This document shows positions 37,964 to 50,000 of a DNA stretch of 64,000 nucleotides, one piece after another. Both the position numbers and the translations under genes were made by a program. The notes under the pieces are model-generated. The model did no database searches, was not told where the DNA came from, and saw only the letters and a program-made list of their open reading frames with translations. Positions within the stretch are counted from its first letter, which is position 1. Every line of letters begins with the position of its first letter. This DNA comes from Prorocentrum cordatum (taxonomy: Eukaryota > Sar > Dinophyceae > Prorocentrales > Prorocentraceae), in contig CAUYUJ010014542.1 in the NCBI GenBank assembly GCA_963575745.1, forward strand, positions 202,001 through 266,000, given 5' to 3'.

Positions 37964-38985
37964 ACTCAGTACTTAGACATTCTTCACTACTCACTATCCA
38001 CTACTCACTACTCGCAACTCACTACTCACTTCTCGCTACTCACTGCTCACTACTCACGACTCACTACTCACTACCCACTACTAACTACCCACTACCCACT
38101 ACTCACTACTCACTATTCACTACTCCCTTTCCCAACTCACTACTCACTACTCACTATCCACCACCCACTACTCACTACTCACTAGACACTACTCACTAAG
38201 ACCCACTACCCACGACCCACTATTCATCAATTACTAACTCACTACCGACTAACCACTATCCACTACTCACTACTGGCACTACTCAACCCAGTACTCACAA
38301 TTCACTACTCACTACTCACTGCCCACAACTCACTAAGCAATCTCCGCTGCTCGCTACTCGCTACTCCCTACTCTTTACACAATCCGCACTGCTCACTACT
38401 CAAGTCTCACTACTCGCTACTCCCTACTCGCTACCCGATACGCAGTATTCACTACCCACTACGCACTACGCACGACTCATTACTCCATACTCCATACTCC
38501 CTACTCACTAGTCGCAAGTCACAAGTCACTACTCACTACTCACTACTCTGTACCCACTACTCACTACTCACGACTCATTACTCACTACTCTCTACTCGCT
38601 ACTCCCTACTCACCACCCACTACCCACTACCCACTTCTCACTTCTCACTACTCGCTACTCACCACTCACTACTCACTGATCGCTACTCCCTACTCGCTAC
38701 ACACTACTCCCTACTGAGTACTCACTACTGGCTACTCCCTCCTCACTACTCACTGCGCACAATGCCGTACTCGCTACTCACTATTCACTACACGCTACCC
38801 CCTACTCGCTAGATATTCACTACAGACTACCGACTCCCCACTGCCCACTACTCACTCACTTTTCACTGCGCACTACTACTACTCACTACTCACTACTCGC
38901 TACTATCTGCTCCCGTCTCACTTTTCAGTACTCACTACTCACTACTCCACTCACTACTCAATCCCCACTACTCACTATCCCGAGA
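37964..38985. repeat. (CACTACT)n degenerate array
   Basis: About 1 kb of CACTACT/CGCTACT/CCCTACT units with scattered deviations. It follows the telomere-like motif directly. No coding region. Confidence 0.9.
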
Positions 38986-38989
38986 ACAG

Positions 38990-38998
38990 ACGCCCCCC

Positions 38999-39046
<48 letters not shown>

Positions 39047-39375
39047 GCCGAAGAAGCGCCCCCCGCCCCCCCCCCCCAGCCCCCTGTTCGGGGAAGGGGG
39101 GGGATGGGGGTCGAAATCTCCCCCCCCCCCCCCCCCCCATTTGGAAGGAGCGAGGGGGCTGGCGGGGTCTCTGCGAGCCCCCCTTCCCCCCCTTTCGATT
39201 ACAAGGCGATCCAGCGGCGCGCGTTCGCAAATAACTGCGGCGCGGGTGGGTGGGCGTGCGCGTGCGTGTGTGCGCGTGCGCGCGCGTGTGCGCGTGCGCG
39301 TGTGCGTGTGTGTGCGTGTGTGTGTGTGTGTGTGCGCGTGTGCGTGTGTGTGTGTGTGCGTGTGTGTGTGTGGGG
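38990..39375. repeat. Homopolymer and GT tracts, including a 42 bp poly(A)
   Basis: C-run, then 42 A (39004-39045), several G/C runs of 10-17 (39062-39145), then GT/GC alternation (39250-39375) ending in a G-run. A TTCGGGGAAGG-type core and a short unique part (39145-39240) intervene. Confidence 0.9.
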
Positions 39376-39479
39376 GGGGGGGGGGGAGGGGGGGGGGGCA
39401 TTGCACTGGCACTGGCTGGCGCATGTCATGGCGTAAAACTTGTCAGATCATCGAATGAGTGTCAATGTTCCTTGCAAAA

Positions 39480-40130
39480 CTGAACGGTTGGTAGTGTAGG
39501 AAGCGGCTGAAGTAGGGGCATGAGGCCTTGCAGTTCGCACTGTGAGCTATCGGCTCATGGTATGCATGCACGTGTAGCATCACGTACAGGGCGCCGTAGG
39601 CGTGTGAGCATCGGACCCTATCTGCCCCCGTGCCAGACTTAGGTGCGCGTGCACGCCCATGTGCTTATGGATGTATAAGGGTAAGCTGACTGGTGGCCCT
39701 GGTGCAACAGAACAGTGAGCTGCGTATCAGCACAATGCAAATATTATAAATATATATCTTCAAAATAATACATTAGATGAGGAAGTCGCGTTAAAAAACT
39801 GATGCCTCTGCCGCATGATTAACTGAAGTATATGAATGTACCGACCATGCTCCTCCCCCAGGAATGCCCCGTAGGGCCCCCATGCAAGGCGCGAGGTAAT
39901 GCCCACTGTAGCTGGATGTCGCTGTCCTGTTACTGTTGAGTCCACGTGAGTGGTGCTGGTGTTGTGCGTTGTCGCTGCGCGGTGCTGCCCGTGCCGGCAT
40001 CGTGCGCCTCTCCCCCAGGCGCGCCCCTCAGGGCTCCCAGACGTGCGGGTCGTGGTTGCACTGCTAAGTCCGTTGCCCGCGGGTTGGTGCCATGCGGATG
40101 CGCGGCGTAGGTGATTGGGCAGGCGCTGCG
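39480..40130. other. GT-rich spacer with two palindromic ~45 bp repeats
   Basis: Copies of the repeat seen at 34036-34560 occur at about 39850-39905 and 40010-40045. An open minus-strand frame (40167-39760) covers them but has no recognisable motif. Confidence 0.4.
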
Positions 40131-40133
40131 TCA

Positions 40134-42743
40134 TTATGCGTGGTAAGCCGCAAAGGTAATGCTGCATTGACGGCGCAGGTGCAACTTGCTACGGAATTGC
40201 ACTGTGATGTATAGCGCAACCCTCGTCTTAGATGTCACCTCTCTTAATGTAACAGACATGCGTATGCGACAGCTTATATGTTGTAGTGTGCGCGTGTAGG
40301 TATATACCATTGCTGGATGTCGCTGAGTCTGTTGGGCGATAGTTGCCATTGTGGTGTTGGTATGGGGCTGGACCTACGATTCGCGGTAACTGGGCAGGGC
40401 TTTGTTGTGCTCGTGTTTAAAAATAAGAATCAAGCGGTATCTATCCCCACGCGGCCCCTGGTGCGCCTGGCGCTGGAATTGCGCTAGTCGGTCCGCTATG
40501 CACGTGGTGATATGGTAGCGCATGCGTGCTGGATTGCTGCGGGGATCCTGCGATGTCGCTCGTGCGGTCCTGCGAGTGCGCCACACGGGTGCATGTGCTG
40601 CAGGTGCTCATGGTATTGAGTGAGTGTACGAGTCGTGGTATTTGCCATGATCGTATTTGCGTTGTGCTCTGGTCGCCGTGGCCCATTGTGCATAGGTTGA
40701 TGATGTTGTGTTATGCTAAGCTGTTCGCTGCTTTTCAAATTGTGCCTTGTCTTGTGCAAGGGCACAGCCGTTTCGTGCTTCCACGTAAGCGGCTCTTGCT
40801 GGCATAGTGGCGCTTTGAATCGGAGCGGGCGCGCGCGTCTGGCTTCACAGGCGGGTGGGTTGAAGAGGGTCGGTTGTGATACGGTCGAGTCCTAGTTGTT
40901 TGCGTCTCTGTAATTTTCTGATTAGAGTGGCGAGCCTCGCCATGGTGACAACGCGTTGGAATGATACTGGCGTCGTCGGAATGGTCGTTGTGTTGTTGTA
41001 AAGGTTGCACATGCAGTCATTGTCTGCGAGCGCGGCGTCTTCTTGCTTCGCAAAGTGTCGTGTGAGCACATTTCCTTGTTGCTCGTCCGAGCCGAGTGCG
41101 CTCCGGTCAGAATCGGCGAAGATTGGCACAACTCGTACTTTGTTTGCGTTTTTTTCTGGCATTATTATTATTCTCCTGGTGGCTGGTCCGGATCGTAGCG
41201 CTGCTCCTGCGTGCTGCCATGCTGCGCTGTGTTCATGTATGTCCTGTAGGTATTGGAATTGGTTGGGGAATTGGGTAATGTGGTTGGCTCGGTCAAACTT
41301 CAGTTATATCGCTAAGTGTGTTCTGGTTGATATGAAGAAGATGCGCGCTGCTGCGTGTGCGTCGATTTGGGCGTCGTGTTCGGCTGCATGCAAAGCTAAT
41401 ATTAATGCGTAGATGTGTCGGTCCGTCTGTCTACCTGTTGTTTATTTCGTCGGGTCATCGCTGAGCTCGCAATACATTATGGCTGGGGTGGTCTTGCGGT
41501 CTTGTCGTAGAACTGTGATGGCGCGTCGACGTAGTCGGATGAGCTTCATGGTGTCGGCAGCGATGCACGGTTGCCTTGGTGTGAACTCGTCCTTTGGGAA
41601 GTGGACTCTAGCTGCTGCGTGTAGCGTGTCAGTTACTGTCTGGTCTGCTCGTTGATGGTTGCGCCCCATGTAGGTAGCGGCTGTTTATCGGTCATCTCCG
41701 CAAAAGCTGCTTGTTCGAGGGTCTTGCATCTTGAGCGGGTCGCATGTTGCATGCCTGCCGTTGCTCTCGGTGGCGATTCTGGCGCATTGGGAAGTGGTCT
41801 TCGTTTTGGGCTCCAGAGTCGCCTTGGTGGTCGATGTGGGGCCCCTGCATGCGCGGCGCCCCGTCGTTGGCAACGGCATTGCAATCTTTTGGGGGTTTGA
41901 GCGCGCTGCCTCTGCATTGATCGACGCGCGCGCGGCGCGAGGACCGTCTCGAGCGCTTGTTGCGCCGATGCACGCGAGGCCGCGCGCTGACATGAGTAGT
42001 CTCACATGCGCTGCGTTGCCGCATTCTTTTCGCTGGGCTGCGGGCGGCGGCGCGCCGCCAATGCCAGGTGAGAGCGTCTCTGAGACGCGGGCGCCGACGT
42101 CGGCAATAATGATGGCCGGCGGCCATTTGGTCGCCAGCGCGCGAAGTGTTTCCCGCCGCGTGGCTGGGCGGCTTGGGTCGCGACTGACGCGCGGGGCGCG
42201 CGGCGCGCGAATGGCCTCGCGAAAGACTGGCGCGTAGAGCTCGGGGATCAGGAGGCGGGAAGATGAGCGCAGTGCCCTGAAATATAAGCATTCGGAATAT
42301 AGCTCTTTCTTGGGCGCAGTCGCTTAAGGCATTGAGGCGTTGACAGATAAGCCGCGCGCAAGCTTGGGCGGGCGTTGCGGAAGGGTGGATTGGAGACACG
42401 CGTTGAAGTCGCTGCGTGCTGTTGTTTCTTGTATTTCCATTATATGGGTCCTGCGAAGCAGCGCTCGTGCTCGCAGGTGGTCTCCTATCGGCGCGTGCTG
42501 CAGTGTCTACTTGTCATATGACGTCTCTTCGCTGAATACATCGACGTTTGCTACGTGTGCGCTGTATGGTGTTATTTTGATGTGGATATCCGTTGAGTTG
42601 GCGTTGTTGTCGGTGTGGTCGGGCATGGCGCTGGTCTGATGCTGCAGGTTTAAGTGCGCATTTTGGAAGCGAGCTCTGTCTCTGCTTTCGCCAAAAATTA
42701 TGAAGGAGATCTGATTTACGTCTGCACTGGAACACTGATTCAA
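40134..42743 (-). pseudogene. Decayed non-LTR retrotransposon: endonuclease and RT remains
   Basis: Protein-like pieces on the minus strand follow LINE order with repeated frame changes. An endonuclease-like stretch (IIIADVGARVSE then HVRLLMSARGLACIGAT, about 42115-41940; HIDHQGDSG further on) resembles the GDFNA and DH motifs. A linker contains ADTMKLIRLRRRAI (about 41550-41500). RT domain starts include LIRKLQRRKQLGLDRI (about 40930-40880) and RYRLILIFKHEHNKALPSYR (about 40440-40380), which match the GLDGI and K-x-YR-I motifs. Later RT motifs are missing, so it is truncated and inactive. Confidence 0.55.
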
Positions 42744-44450
42744 GTCTGGCCCTCAGCGCCAACTCTGATTTAGGTCTGACTGGAAATATCACTTCACTCT
42801 GGCCCTAAGACCCAACCCTGACTTAGGCATGATCGGGAGATCAAATTTAAAAAGGATTCCGGTCTGGCTTAGGCCCGCCGACACCAATGTCGCGGCGTCG
42901 GCCCAGACCGCTGCCAGCTCGGCCCGCGCGCGCGCGTCCTCGAGAACAACACAAGACATGCGTGAGCCAAGTGGCGGGTCATGGTTGGGGGCCCAGCCGC
43001 CAGCTGCCAAACGCTGCGAGCTGGGCCCGCCTGCGCACGCCGCCCTGCGGCGACGCCAAGGCTGAAGCCTGCGCGTGGGGCGCGGGGCAGCGCCCCCCCA
43101 CCTGCGCGGCCCTGTCCAAAACTGCACAGCGGCAGCTCGGACGAAAAAGCGCTCGCCTGAGGCTCGCCCCTCAGGGCTGCCGGCCGCCGCGCCGCGAAAG
43201 CGCGCGCTGCGCGGCAGACGCCCCAACCCCCGCCGCCCGCCCAGGACTGGTCGGGGGCAGGCAGCGCAGAGGAGGAATGCCGCACTTTTCGGAAGGTTCG
43301 GGGGCGCGGGAAGTGCCCTGGGATGTTTGTGAAAAGCTTCGGGGAATGGAGGCGGTCCGGGAAGGGCTCGGAAGGTGTTCGAGGGCGGGGGCGGCCCGGG
43401 AAAGCGCCCCGGGAGTTTGGGGGGAGTGGGGGGGGGGGCTGGGAAGGATTGCTCAGAGGTTAGGGGGGTGTCGAAAGCCTAGCAGGGCTTTGAAGGCGCG
43501 CGGGGGGACTGGCCCGAAAGCTTTTCGGATGTTGCTGGAGGGCGCCAGAGCATTGGAGCTGCTTCCGAACGCTCGAAAAAAGGGTTCCAGAGGTAGCGGA
43601 TGGCTTTGGGAGGGCACGGAATGCGCCGGGGCATTTTGGACCGCAGCGGGGCTCCTTCGGGCGCATTTGGGGGCGAGTTTTCCAAGCAGCAGGGGGGCGA
43701 AAATGCGTCGAAATCGGCTCGCGTGGAAAGCGGGTTGGTTTGCCCGACATTCGTTCGGCACTTTCGCCTGCCCAGATGCGCCCCCCCCCCGTTTGCGTCG
43801 TCGGCGGGGGGGTCGCGCGCGAACGGAGCAGCGGCGTTTCTTGGCTTGCGGCGCAAAGCGGCAAGGGAGCCACCCAAAAAAAGAAAGCGCGCCGCGCGGC
43901 CCCGCGCCGGTTCGGAGCGGCGGGGACGGGCGGGGGGGATTCCATCAGCGTCGGAGGCGGCGCGAGGCCCCGCCCGGAAGATTCTCGAAGCTCTGGCGAG
44001 GCGCGAAGGGGCCGAGCGGGATTCAAGCGGGGCGGGGGCTGCGGCTTGGGGCCGCCCCCATGCGGGCGCGGGCGCCGTCGGGGGAATGCTGCGGAGGCGC
44101 CTTCGGCGGGCCTTCAAAACAACTTTGGCGCTCTTCTGGGCCGCGCCGAGGATGTTTTGAGCCGTCTGGCGCCATGGCGCTGTCGGGCCGCCAAGCGAAT
44201 TGCGTGGCTGCATGACTGGGCGCATCTGGGCAGCGGTCTCGGAAGCGCTTCGGCGCTCGCCAGAGCCCTCGGCCGGCTTTCTGGGGCCATGTGGGGGGCC
44301 CGTTGGGCGGTTGAGTGCCTCGGCGCTGTTTCGGGAGAGCCCCAGGTCAATCCCGGGTCGCTTGGATGCCATCGCTAGCCGCCTCAGGGCGACGGGGCGG
44401 GCGAGAGCGCGAAAACCGCTGGAAAAAATAGCCTGGCGAAAAACCCAACC
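42660..44450. other. Unassigned GC-rich region
   Basis: Begins with several CTGATTTAGGTCTGG-like units (42700-42830), which recur in related form at 61860-62060. The rest is very GC-rich with long open frames in most phases of both strands, which is a composition effect; none shows a recognisable domain. Confidence 0.35.
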
Positions 44451-44479
44451 ATGCGCAATTGTGGATGCCGCAATGGTGA

Positions 44480-44660
44480 ATGCCATCTTCGCCCGCGCCC
44501 CCAATTTGGCCACTGCTTCCCGCCGGGGCCCGACATGTTCAGGGGCGCGTTCGCGGCCGTCTTCGCGGGCGCCGACGACGACGAGGACGGCGCCCCCCTG
44601 ACCGAAGAGCAGAAGCAGGAGAGGGCTCTGAGAGCCATGGGAGAAGCTGCCACTGGCGCC
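44480..44660 (+). other. Possible exon-like acidic segment
   Basis: The frame reads FPPGPDMFRGAFAAVF, AGADDDEDGAPL and TEEQKQERALRAMGEA. It looks more protein-like than its surroundings and runs into the 90 bp tandem repeat that follows in the same frame. I do not recognise it, and no start or splice site is certain. Confidence 0.25.
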
Positions 44661-44699
44661 CCTCGTGGTTCGCGGCGTTGGGCCCTGGCGCCCCCACTA

Positions 44700-45920
44700 G
44701 GGCCTTCGGTCCTATGGGGCCACAAAGCGTGTGAGGGGTGTGCCAAAATGGGCGTGGGCACCGCGCGCGAGTTCCGGTGGGGCACCCTATGGGCACCGAA
44801 ACGCGTGAGGAGTGTGCCCAAATGGGTGTGGGTACCGCATGCGAGTTCCGCCGCTGAGAGTGAGGGGTGTGCCAGAACGGGCGAGGGTACCGCATGCGAA
44901 TTCCGCCACTGGGGCCTTCGGTGGAGCTCCCTATGGGGCCACAAAACGCGCGAACGGTGCGCCACAATGGGCGTGGTTACCGCATGCGAGTTCCGCCACT
45001 GGGACCTTCGGTGGAGCTCCCTATGGGGCCGCGAAACGTGGGAGGGGTGTGCCAAAATGGGTGCGGGTACCACGTGCGAGTTCCGCCGCTGGGACCTTAG
45101 GTGGAGCTCCCTACGGGGCCACGAAACGCATGAGGGGTGTGCTAAAATGGGCGCAGGTACCGCATGCGAGCTCCGCCGCTGGGGCCCTAAGTGGAGCTCC
45201 CTATGGGGCCGCGAAATGTATGAGGGGCGTGCCAAAATGGATGTGGGTACCGCATGCGAGTTCCGCCACTGGGACCTCAGGTGGAGCTCCCTGTGAGCAC
45301 CGAAGCGCGTGAGGAGCGTGCCCAAATGGGTGTGGGTACCGCATGCTAGTTCCGCCGCTGGGAGCGAGGGGTGTGCCGAACTGTGTGTGGGTACCGCATG
45401 CGAATTCCGCCATTGGGGCCTTCGGTGGAGCTCCCTATGGGGCCACGAAACGTGTGAATGGTGTGCGAAAATGAGCGCGGGTACCGCATGCGAATTCCGC
45501 CACTGGGACCTTCTGTGGAGCTCCCTATAGGGCCACGAAACGTGTGAGGGGTGTGCCAAAATGAGTGTGGGCACCGCATGCGAGTTCCGCCGCCGGGACC
45601 TTAGGTGGAGCTCCCTATGGGGCCCCGAAGCGTGTGAGGGTTGTGCCAAAATGGGCGTGGGTGCCGCATGCGAGTTCTGCCGCTGGGACCTTCGGTGGAG
45701 CCCCCATATGGGGCCGCGAAACGTACGAGGGGCATGCCAAAATGGATGTGGGTACCGCATGCGAGTTCCGCCACTGGGACCTTCGGTGGAGCTACCTATG
45801 GGGCCGCGAAGCGTGTGAGGGGTGTACCGAAATGGCCCGGGGCCGCCATGCGAGTTCTGCCACTGGGGCCGAAGTTGGAGCCCCCTATGGGGCCACGAAA
45901 CGCGCGATGGGGTGCGCCGA
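44700..45920 (+). repeat. 90 bp tandem repeat, about 13 units (open as a 30-residue repeat)
   Basis: GTACCGCATGCGAGTTCCGCC recurs at 90 bp spacing (for example near 45157, 45247, 45481, 45572, 45662 and 45752); some units are shortened. Because 90 is divisible by three, the plus strand reads as units such as GTACEFRHWDLRWSSLWG followed by HETCEGCAKMGV, and the minus strand is open too. Coding and non-coding explanations cannot be separated from sequence alone. Cys and Trp positions are kept in most units. Confidence 0.85.
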
Positions 45921-45929
45921 AACAGAGAC

Positions 45930-46559
45930 ATGCAAGGGGCAGAGGCAAGGAGGGAGAGGGAGGGGGGGGCAGCGGGAGGAGAAGGAAGGAGGACGCGGGC
46001 GCTGTCTTTTCAAAACGAGGACCCAACACCACAAGACGGTTGGGAACCAAACAATTGGGCGCACATGGCGCAGCCCATAGGAATTCTTTGTCAATTTCAT
46101 TGTTTTGAACGGGTCGGGTTGGGTAGTTTTGAAGCGGCCCTGGGGCAGCTTAGGGTCTGTGCGCGCGCGTTTGAAGTGCATGGAGGCAGCTTTGGGCCCT
46201 CGCGGGGGGGCCGCGGCCGGTTTGGAAGCCATTCCGGGCAATCTGGGCGCTCGAGCGCGCGGCGCGCGCGCGCGTCCACGGTTCGAGCGAGGCCGGGGGG
46301 CCGAGCATGAGGCGGACGGGGGAAAAGGGTGCGAAAAAGAAAAAGAAGGGCCGGGGGGCCAGGCCGAGAATCGAGAAGCCACCCCCGGCGCGGGCGGGGG
46401 AGAAGGGGGGGGGGGGATGGGGAGAGAAACGCGGTAGTGCGTTTTTCTGGGGGAAGGGGTGCAGGGGGCAATGTCTGGCTCCAGGACCCTCTGGGGGAGG
46501 GGGGGGGGGCGCGGGGGAAGAGCAGAGGAGGGTCGCAGCTAGCCTCGGAGAGACAGCGG

Positions 46560-46560
<1 letters not shown>
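45930..46560. other. Unassigned GC-rich spacer
   Basis: Contains G-runs (46395-46520) and no supported gene. It leads into the (GA)n tract next to the large non-LTR element. Confidence 0.35.

Positions 46561-46564
<4 letters not shown>

Positions 46565-46655
<91 letters not shown>
46565..46655. repeat. (GA)n tract at the 3' end of the non-LTR element
   Basis: About 90 bp of nearly pure GA on the plus strand, i.e. (TC)n on the element's sense strand. It marks the 3' boundary of the large element and matches the longer (GA)n tract at its 5' boundary. Confidence 0.9.
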
Positions 46656-46657
<2 letters not shown>

Positions 46658-47021
46658 GGACAAGTAGGCGGACCAGGGTCCGTCCGCGAGGCGCACTGCG
46701 GTGCGACAACTCGCAAGCACTATTTGCGGCGGTGCAGCCTTAAGATACGAGGGCGGGCTACAAAACCCCCTCCCCCGGCGCAGTGCGACTGACGCTACAG
46801 ACGGCGGACAGACGATGAAGATCTCACCTGACAGACCGCGTGAGGTAAAAGGCCCCAACAAGAAAGGCGACGTGCTGGCACGTGGCTAGGCGGCTTGGCG
46901 GACCGCCAGTTGGGCGCTTGGCCGCTAAGCGGCGCGCAGTGACGGGGCACCCCCCGCCCCCACGCCCTGACACCGTGGACGCGGAGCCACACGTACACAC
47001 GGGCAGGCAGAAAGGAGGAGA

Positions 47022-50000
47022 TCAGCGCGGGGCACCAGGTGGAGCGCCGCGGAACGATGACAACATAGCTTGGATGTTGAGTGACGGCACGACACCATCG
47101 GGCGAGGTGGTGAGCAGCTCGGCGAAGGCTCGCCCAGCGCTGTGGAGGCGCTGGAGTAGAGGACCTTGACGAGCTTGGGCAGCGGCGAGGTCCGCGGCGA
47201 GAGCTAAGCACTTCTGCTGAAGGGCAGCCATAGCCTGTGACAGCTCGGTTTCACGGTCGGTGAGAGGTGGCTGCTCAGTGACATCCGCCGAGGATCTCGA
47301 GACAGAGGCGAGGTCCTCGGTACGCCTGTCCAGGTGGGCTAGCGGCGTGCGGGACCCTGAACGCTGACGTCCGTCACCGTTAAAAGGTGACTGGAGGGGC
47401 CGGCGCGACCCCAGGGCTGGAGCCGCTAGGGCCGCGCCCCGAGAGGTCAGGGGAGCCGCTTCCTCTCGCTCAGCAACGGAGGAAGCGTGGGTGGGGCACG
47501 AGGGCCTGTCTGGTTTAGTACCCTGCGGGGGGGCTGAAGCCGCCCCCGCGGGTCGCTGACGATGGGGAGGTGAAGTGGTATGCGCGGTGGGGCCAGTCGT
47601 GATGCCGTGCAAGGCCGCTGAGGTCGGTCGCGTAGAGGGTTGGTGACTCGGTGGGGCGGCATGGTCGGCAGCGTGTGGTGTCGGCGGTGCGTCCTCAATG
47701 CCACCCAATCCTCGGGGGGCACTCGGGTCGTGGTCGGCGTCCTGGCGGTGACCGATATCATCGTATGTGGGCGTTAACGCTCTTGGGGACGGCGTCGCAG
47801 TAGGGTTTGCGAGGTTTCCCGACGGGGCGGGGTTTTCGTTGGCTGGTCCGTCGTCCAAAGCGTCCGATCCCCCACCGAGGCTGAAAAGGTCATCGTCCTG
47901 CTCATCAGCGTCTTGAAAAGGAACGGCGTTGTCATGTGGGTGGGCTGACGCACTCAATGGCGGAGTCGGGGGCGCCGTGCGGGTGCCCGCCGGGGCAGGG
48001 TTGGCGCTGGCTGACTCGTCGCCCAGGAAGTCCAAACCTCCACCAAAGCCGAACGGGTCGTCCTCCTGTTCGTCGAATAACCCCCGTTGGGCCTCGGCCC
48101 AGAGCTCGTCGGGGTTTTGTGGGATGTCTGGTCCAGCCGCGGGTGGAGCCTGGTCAGACAGCAGGGGATTTGGTTCCATTTTGTTTAGTTCTGCAGCAGT
48201 GAACCCAGCCCTGCGGTGTGGGAGAGGAAGAGTACGATGTCTCCGCTCGTAGATGGCAACGGCGACTCCATGGAGCACGGTCGCTTGGCGGTGTCGTGCT
48301 TTGGCAGCTTCAACGATGTCGTCTGGGAGGTTATGAGTACGTGCCGCCGCTGTGGCGAGGGCGTCAGCCTGACGATTGAACTCCTCCGCGATGGGCCCGA
48401 TGAGCCCGAGGTCGATGCCCGTGTCGCCCTGGTGGCTAGCGACTTTCTCTACGCGGAACATGTTTGGCTTGGCCATGACACATCGGTGGACCTTTTCCCA
48501 GAACTCCACGTGCGTGCCCTGCGGAGGTGAGTGTCCGTCGATGATCCTTTGGAAGCCGTCGACCACCGCCTGGTTGTCCACGAAGACGTGTACGGGCCGT
48601 TCAGCACATGCCGTGAGGTGGACAATGGCGAGGGTCTCCGCAAGCTGTGCGTTCTGCGTGATGCCGTGAACGCGCGCACTGTAGTTCATGCGGTGGTCGA
48701 TGCCGTAGTAGACGCCGTAGCCCGCTCTTGCAAGCAAAGGGATGGCTTGGTTGGTGCATGCACCGTCCGTGGCAGCGTAGACCCATGTCCAACCAGTGTC
48801 GTGGTCAAGGTAAGTGGTGTAGGAGTCCTGGGCTGAAGCCGCAGGATCTCCCTCAGGCGGGGGCCGCGGTATGGGTTGAGGTAGCGGGTCCCTCGCGAGG
48901 TCGGCTTGCAGATCGAGGAGGGCTGGGTCCTCATCGAAGAGCCCGCAATGTCTTGTGTGCGGAGGAAGACGTGCCCACTGCTCGTCACTGATGAGGGTGG
49001 TGAGAGGGACTCTTTCACGGGCCCAGCACTTGCAGTCACGCACAGTGTGCTCCTGAGTTTCCTCTTCCTCATCACAGTAACGGCAAATAGGGCTGGGATC
49101 AGCGGACGTATTTGATCGAGAACGTCGCTGTTGGGTGTGGTCCCCGCCCGACAGGTAGTTTAAGAGGAGCGCCAGCTGCCATGCGTTGCATTTGGCAGCT
49201 CCTTTGGTGCGGGCGAGCCACGTGCTGGCGAAAAGGTCGAGGCCCTGTCTGACCGAAGCAAGGTGGCCAAGGTCATGACGCCGTGGCTTGATTTTTCTGA
49301 GAAAGGCTCTGCGTTGCGAGGCGCGCAGCATGTGAAGGAAGGCGTTTTGGGGAAGGTTCAGCCAACTGATCTGACAGCCCCAGTCGTCGTACATGGTGCC
49401 AAATGTGGGCCAAGTCCAACGGAGCTGCTGAAGCGTCTGAACAAGTCGTCCAACAGGTCCTCCGCCAAAAAGGGTCTGGACATGGTGTTGGAGATCCCTG
49501 ACGAGGCCGCAAAGAGTGGCGTCGCGGTTGACCTGTCGCCGCAGGCACAGGAAGACTTCACGCTGCATAATGGCGTCAATCTCCAGGGCGTGCCCTGGGA
49601 CGCACACGGCCATGAGAGTCCAAAACTCGACCCACCTGTTTCCCTTGGGGCGGATAGCCGCCTTAAGGGCATGGTTGTAGGCAGTTTTGACGGGGCCTGA
49701 TGGGGCTTGGATGTCAGTGCCCGTGGTACAGACGCTGGCAGCAAGGGAGCGGGCGTGCCGCGCCTTAATACGCATCGGAGATGGGAGCTTGCCAATACGC
49801 GGCAGGCGACTAGTCGCCCTGCGAACACGGGCGTCAGCGGTGGCCGTGAGGTTGAGCGCGGCTGGAGCCGGCGCTGCCTCGGCGTTGATGTAACTTCCGA
49901 CGAGCTTGAAGGAGTCGACCACGCGTAAGGGCCGTTCCGCCAAGGTGAGCTGGGTAACGGCGGTGTGAAGCTCGTCAGTAAGCGCCCACCCCGCCACTTT

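Noticed and set aside
39004-39045. Poly(A) tail of a plus-strand retrocopy
   Set aside because: The upstream sequence is CACTACT repeat and C-runs with no gene or element body, so a plain homopolymer tract is the simpler reading.
42887-44513. Overlapping 442- and 344-residue frames on opposite strands
   Set aside because: Very GC-rich DNA gives long open frames in most phases; neither shows a domain or plausible codon pattern.
44384-45931. 515-residue minus-strand frame over the 90 bp repeat
   Set aside because: It is open because the period is a multiple of three; I could not prefer it over the plus-strand reading and list the region as a repeat.
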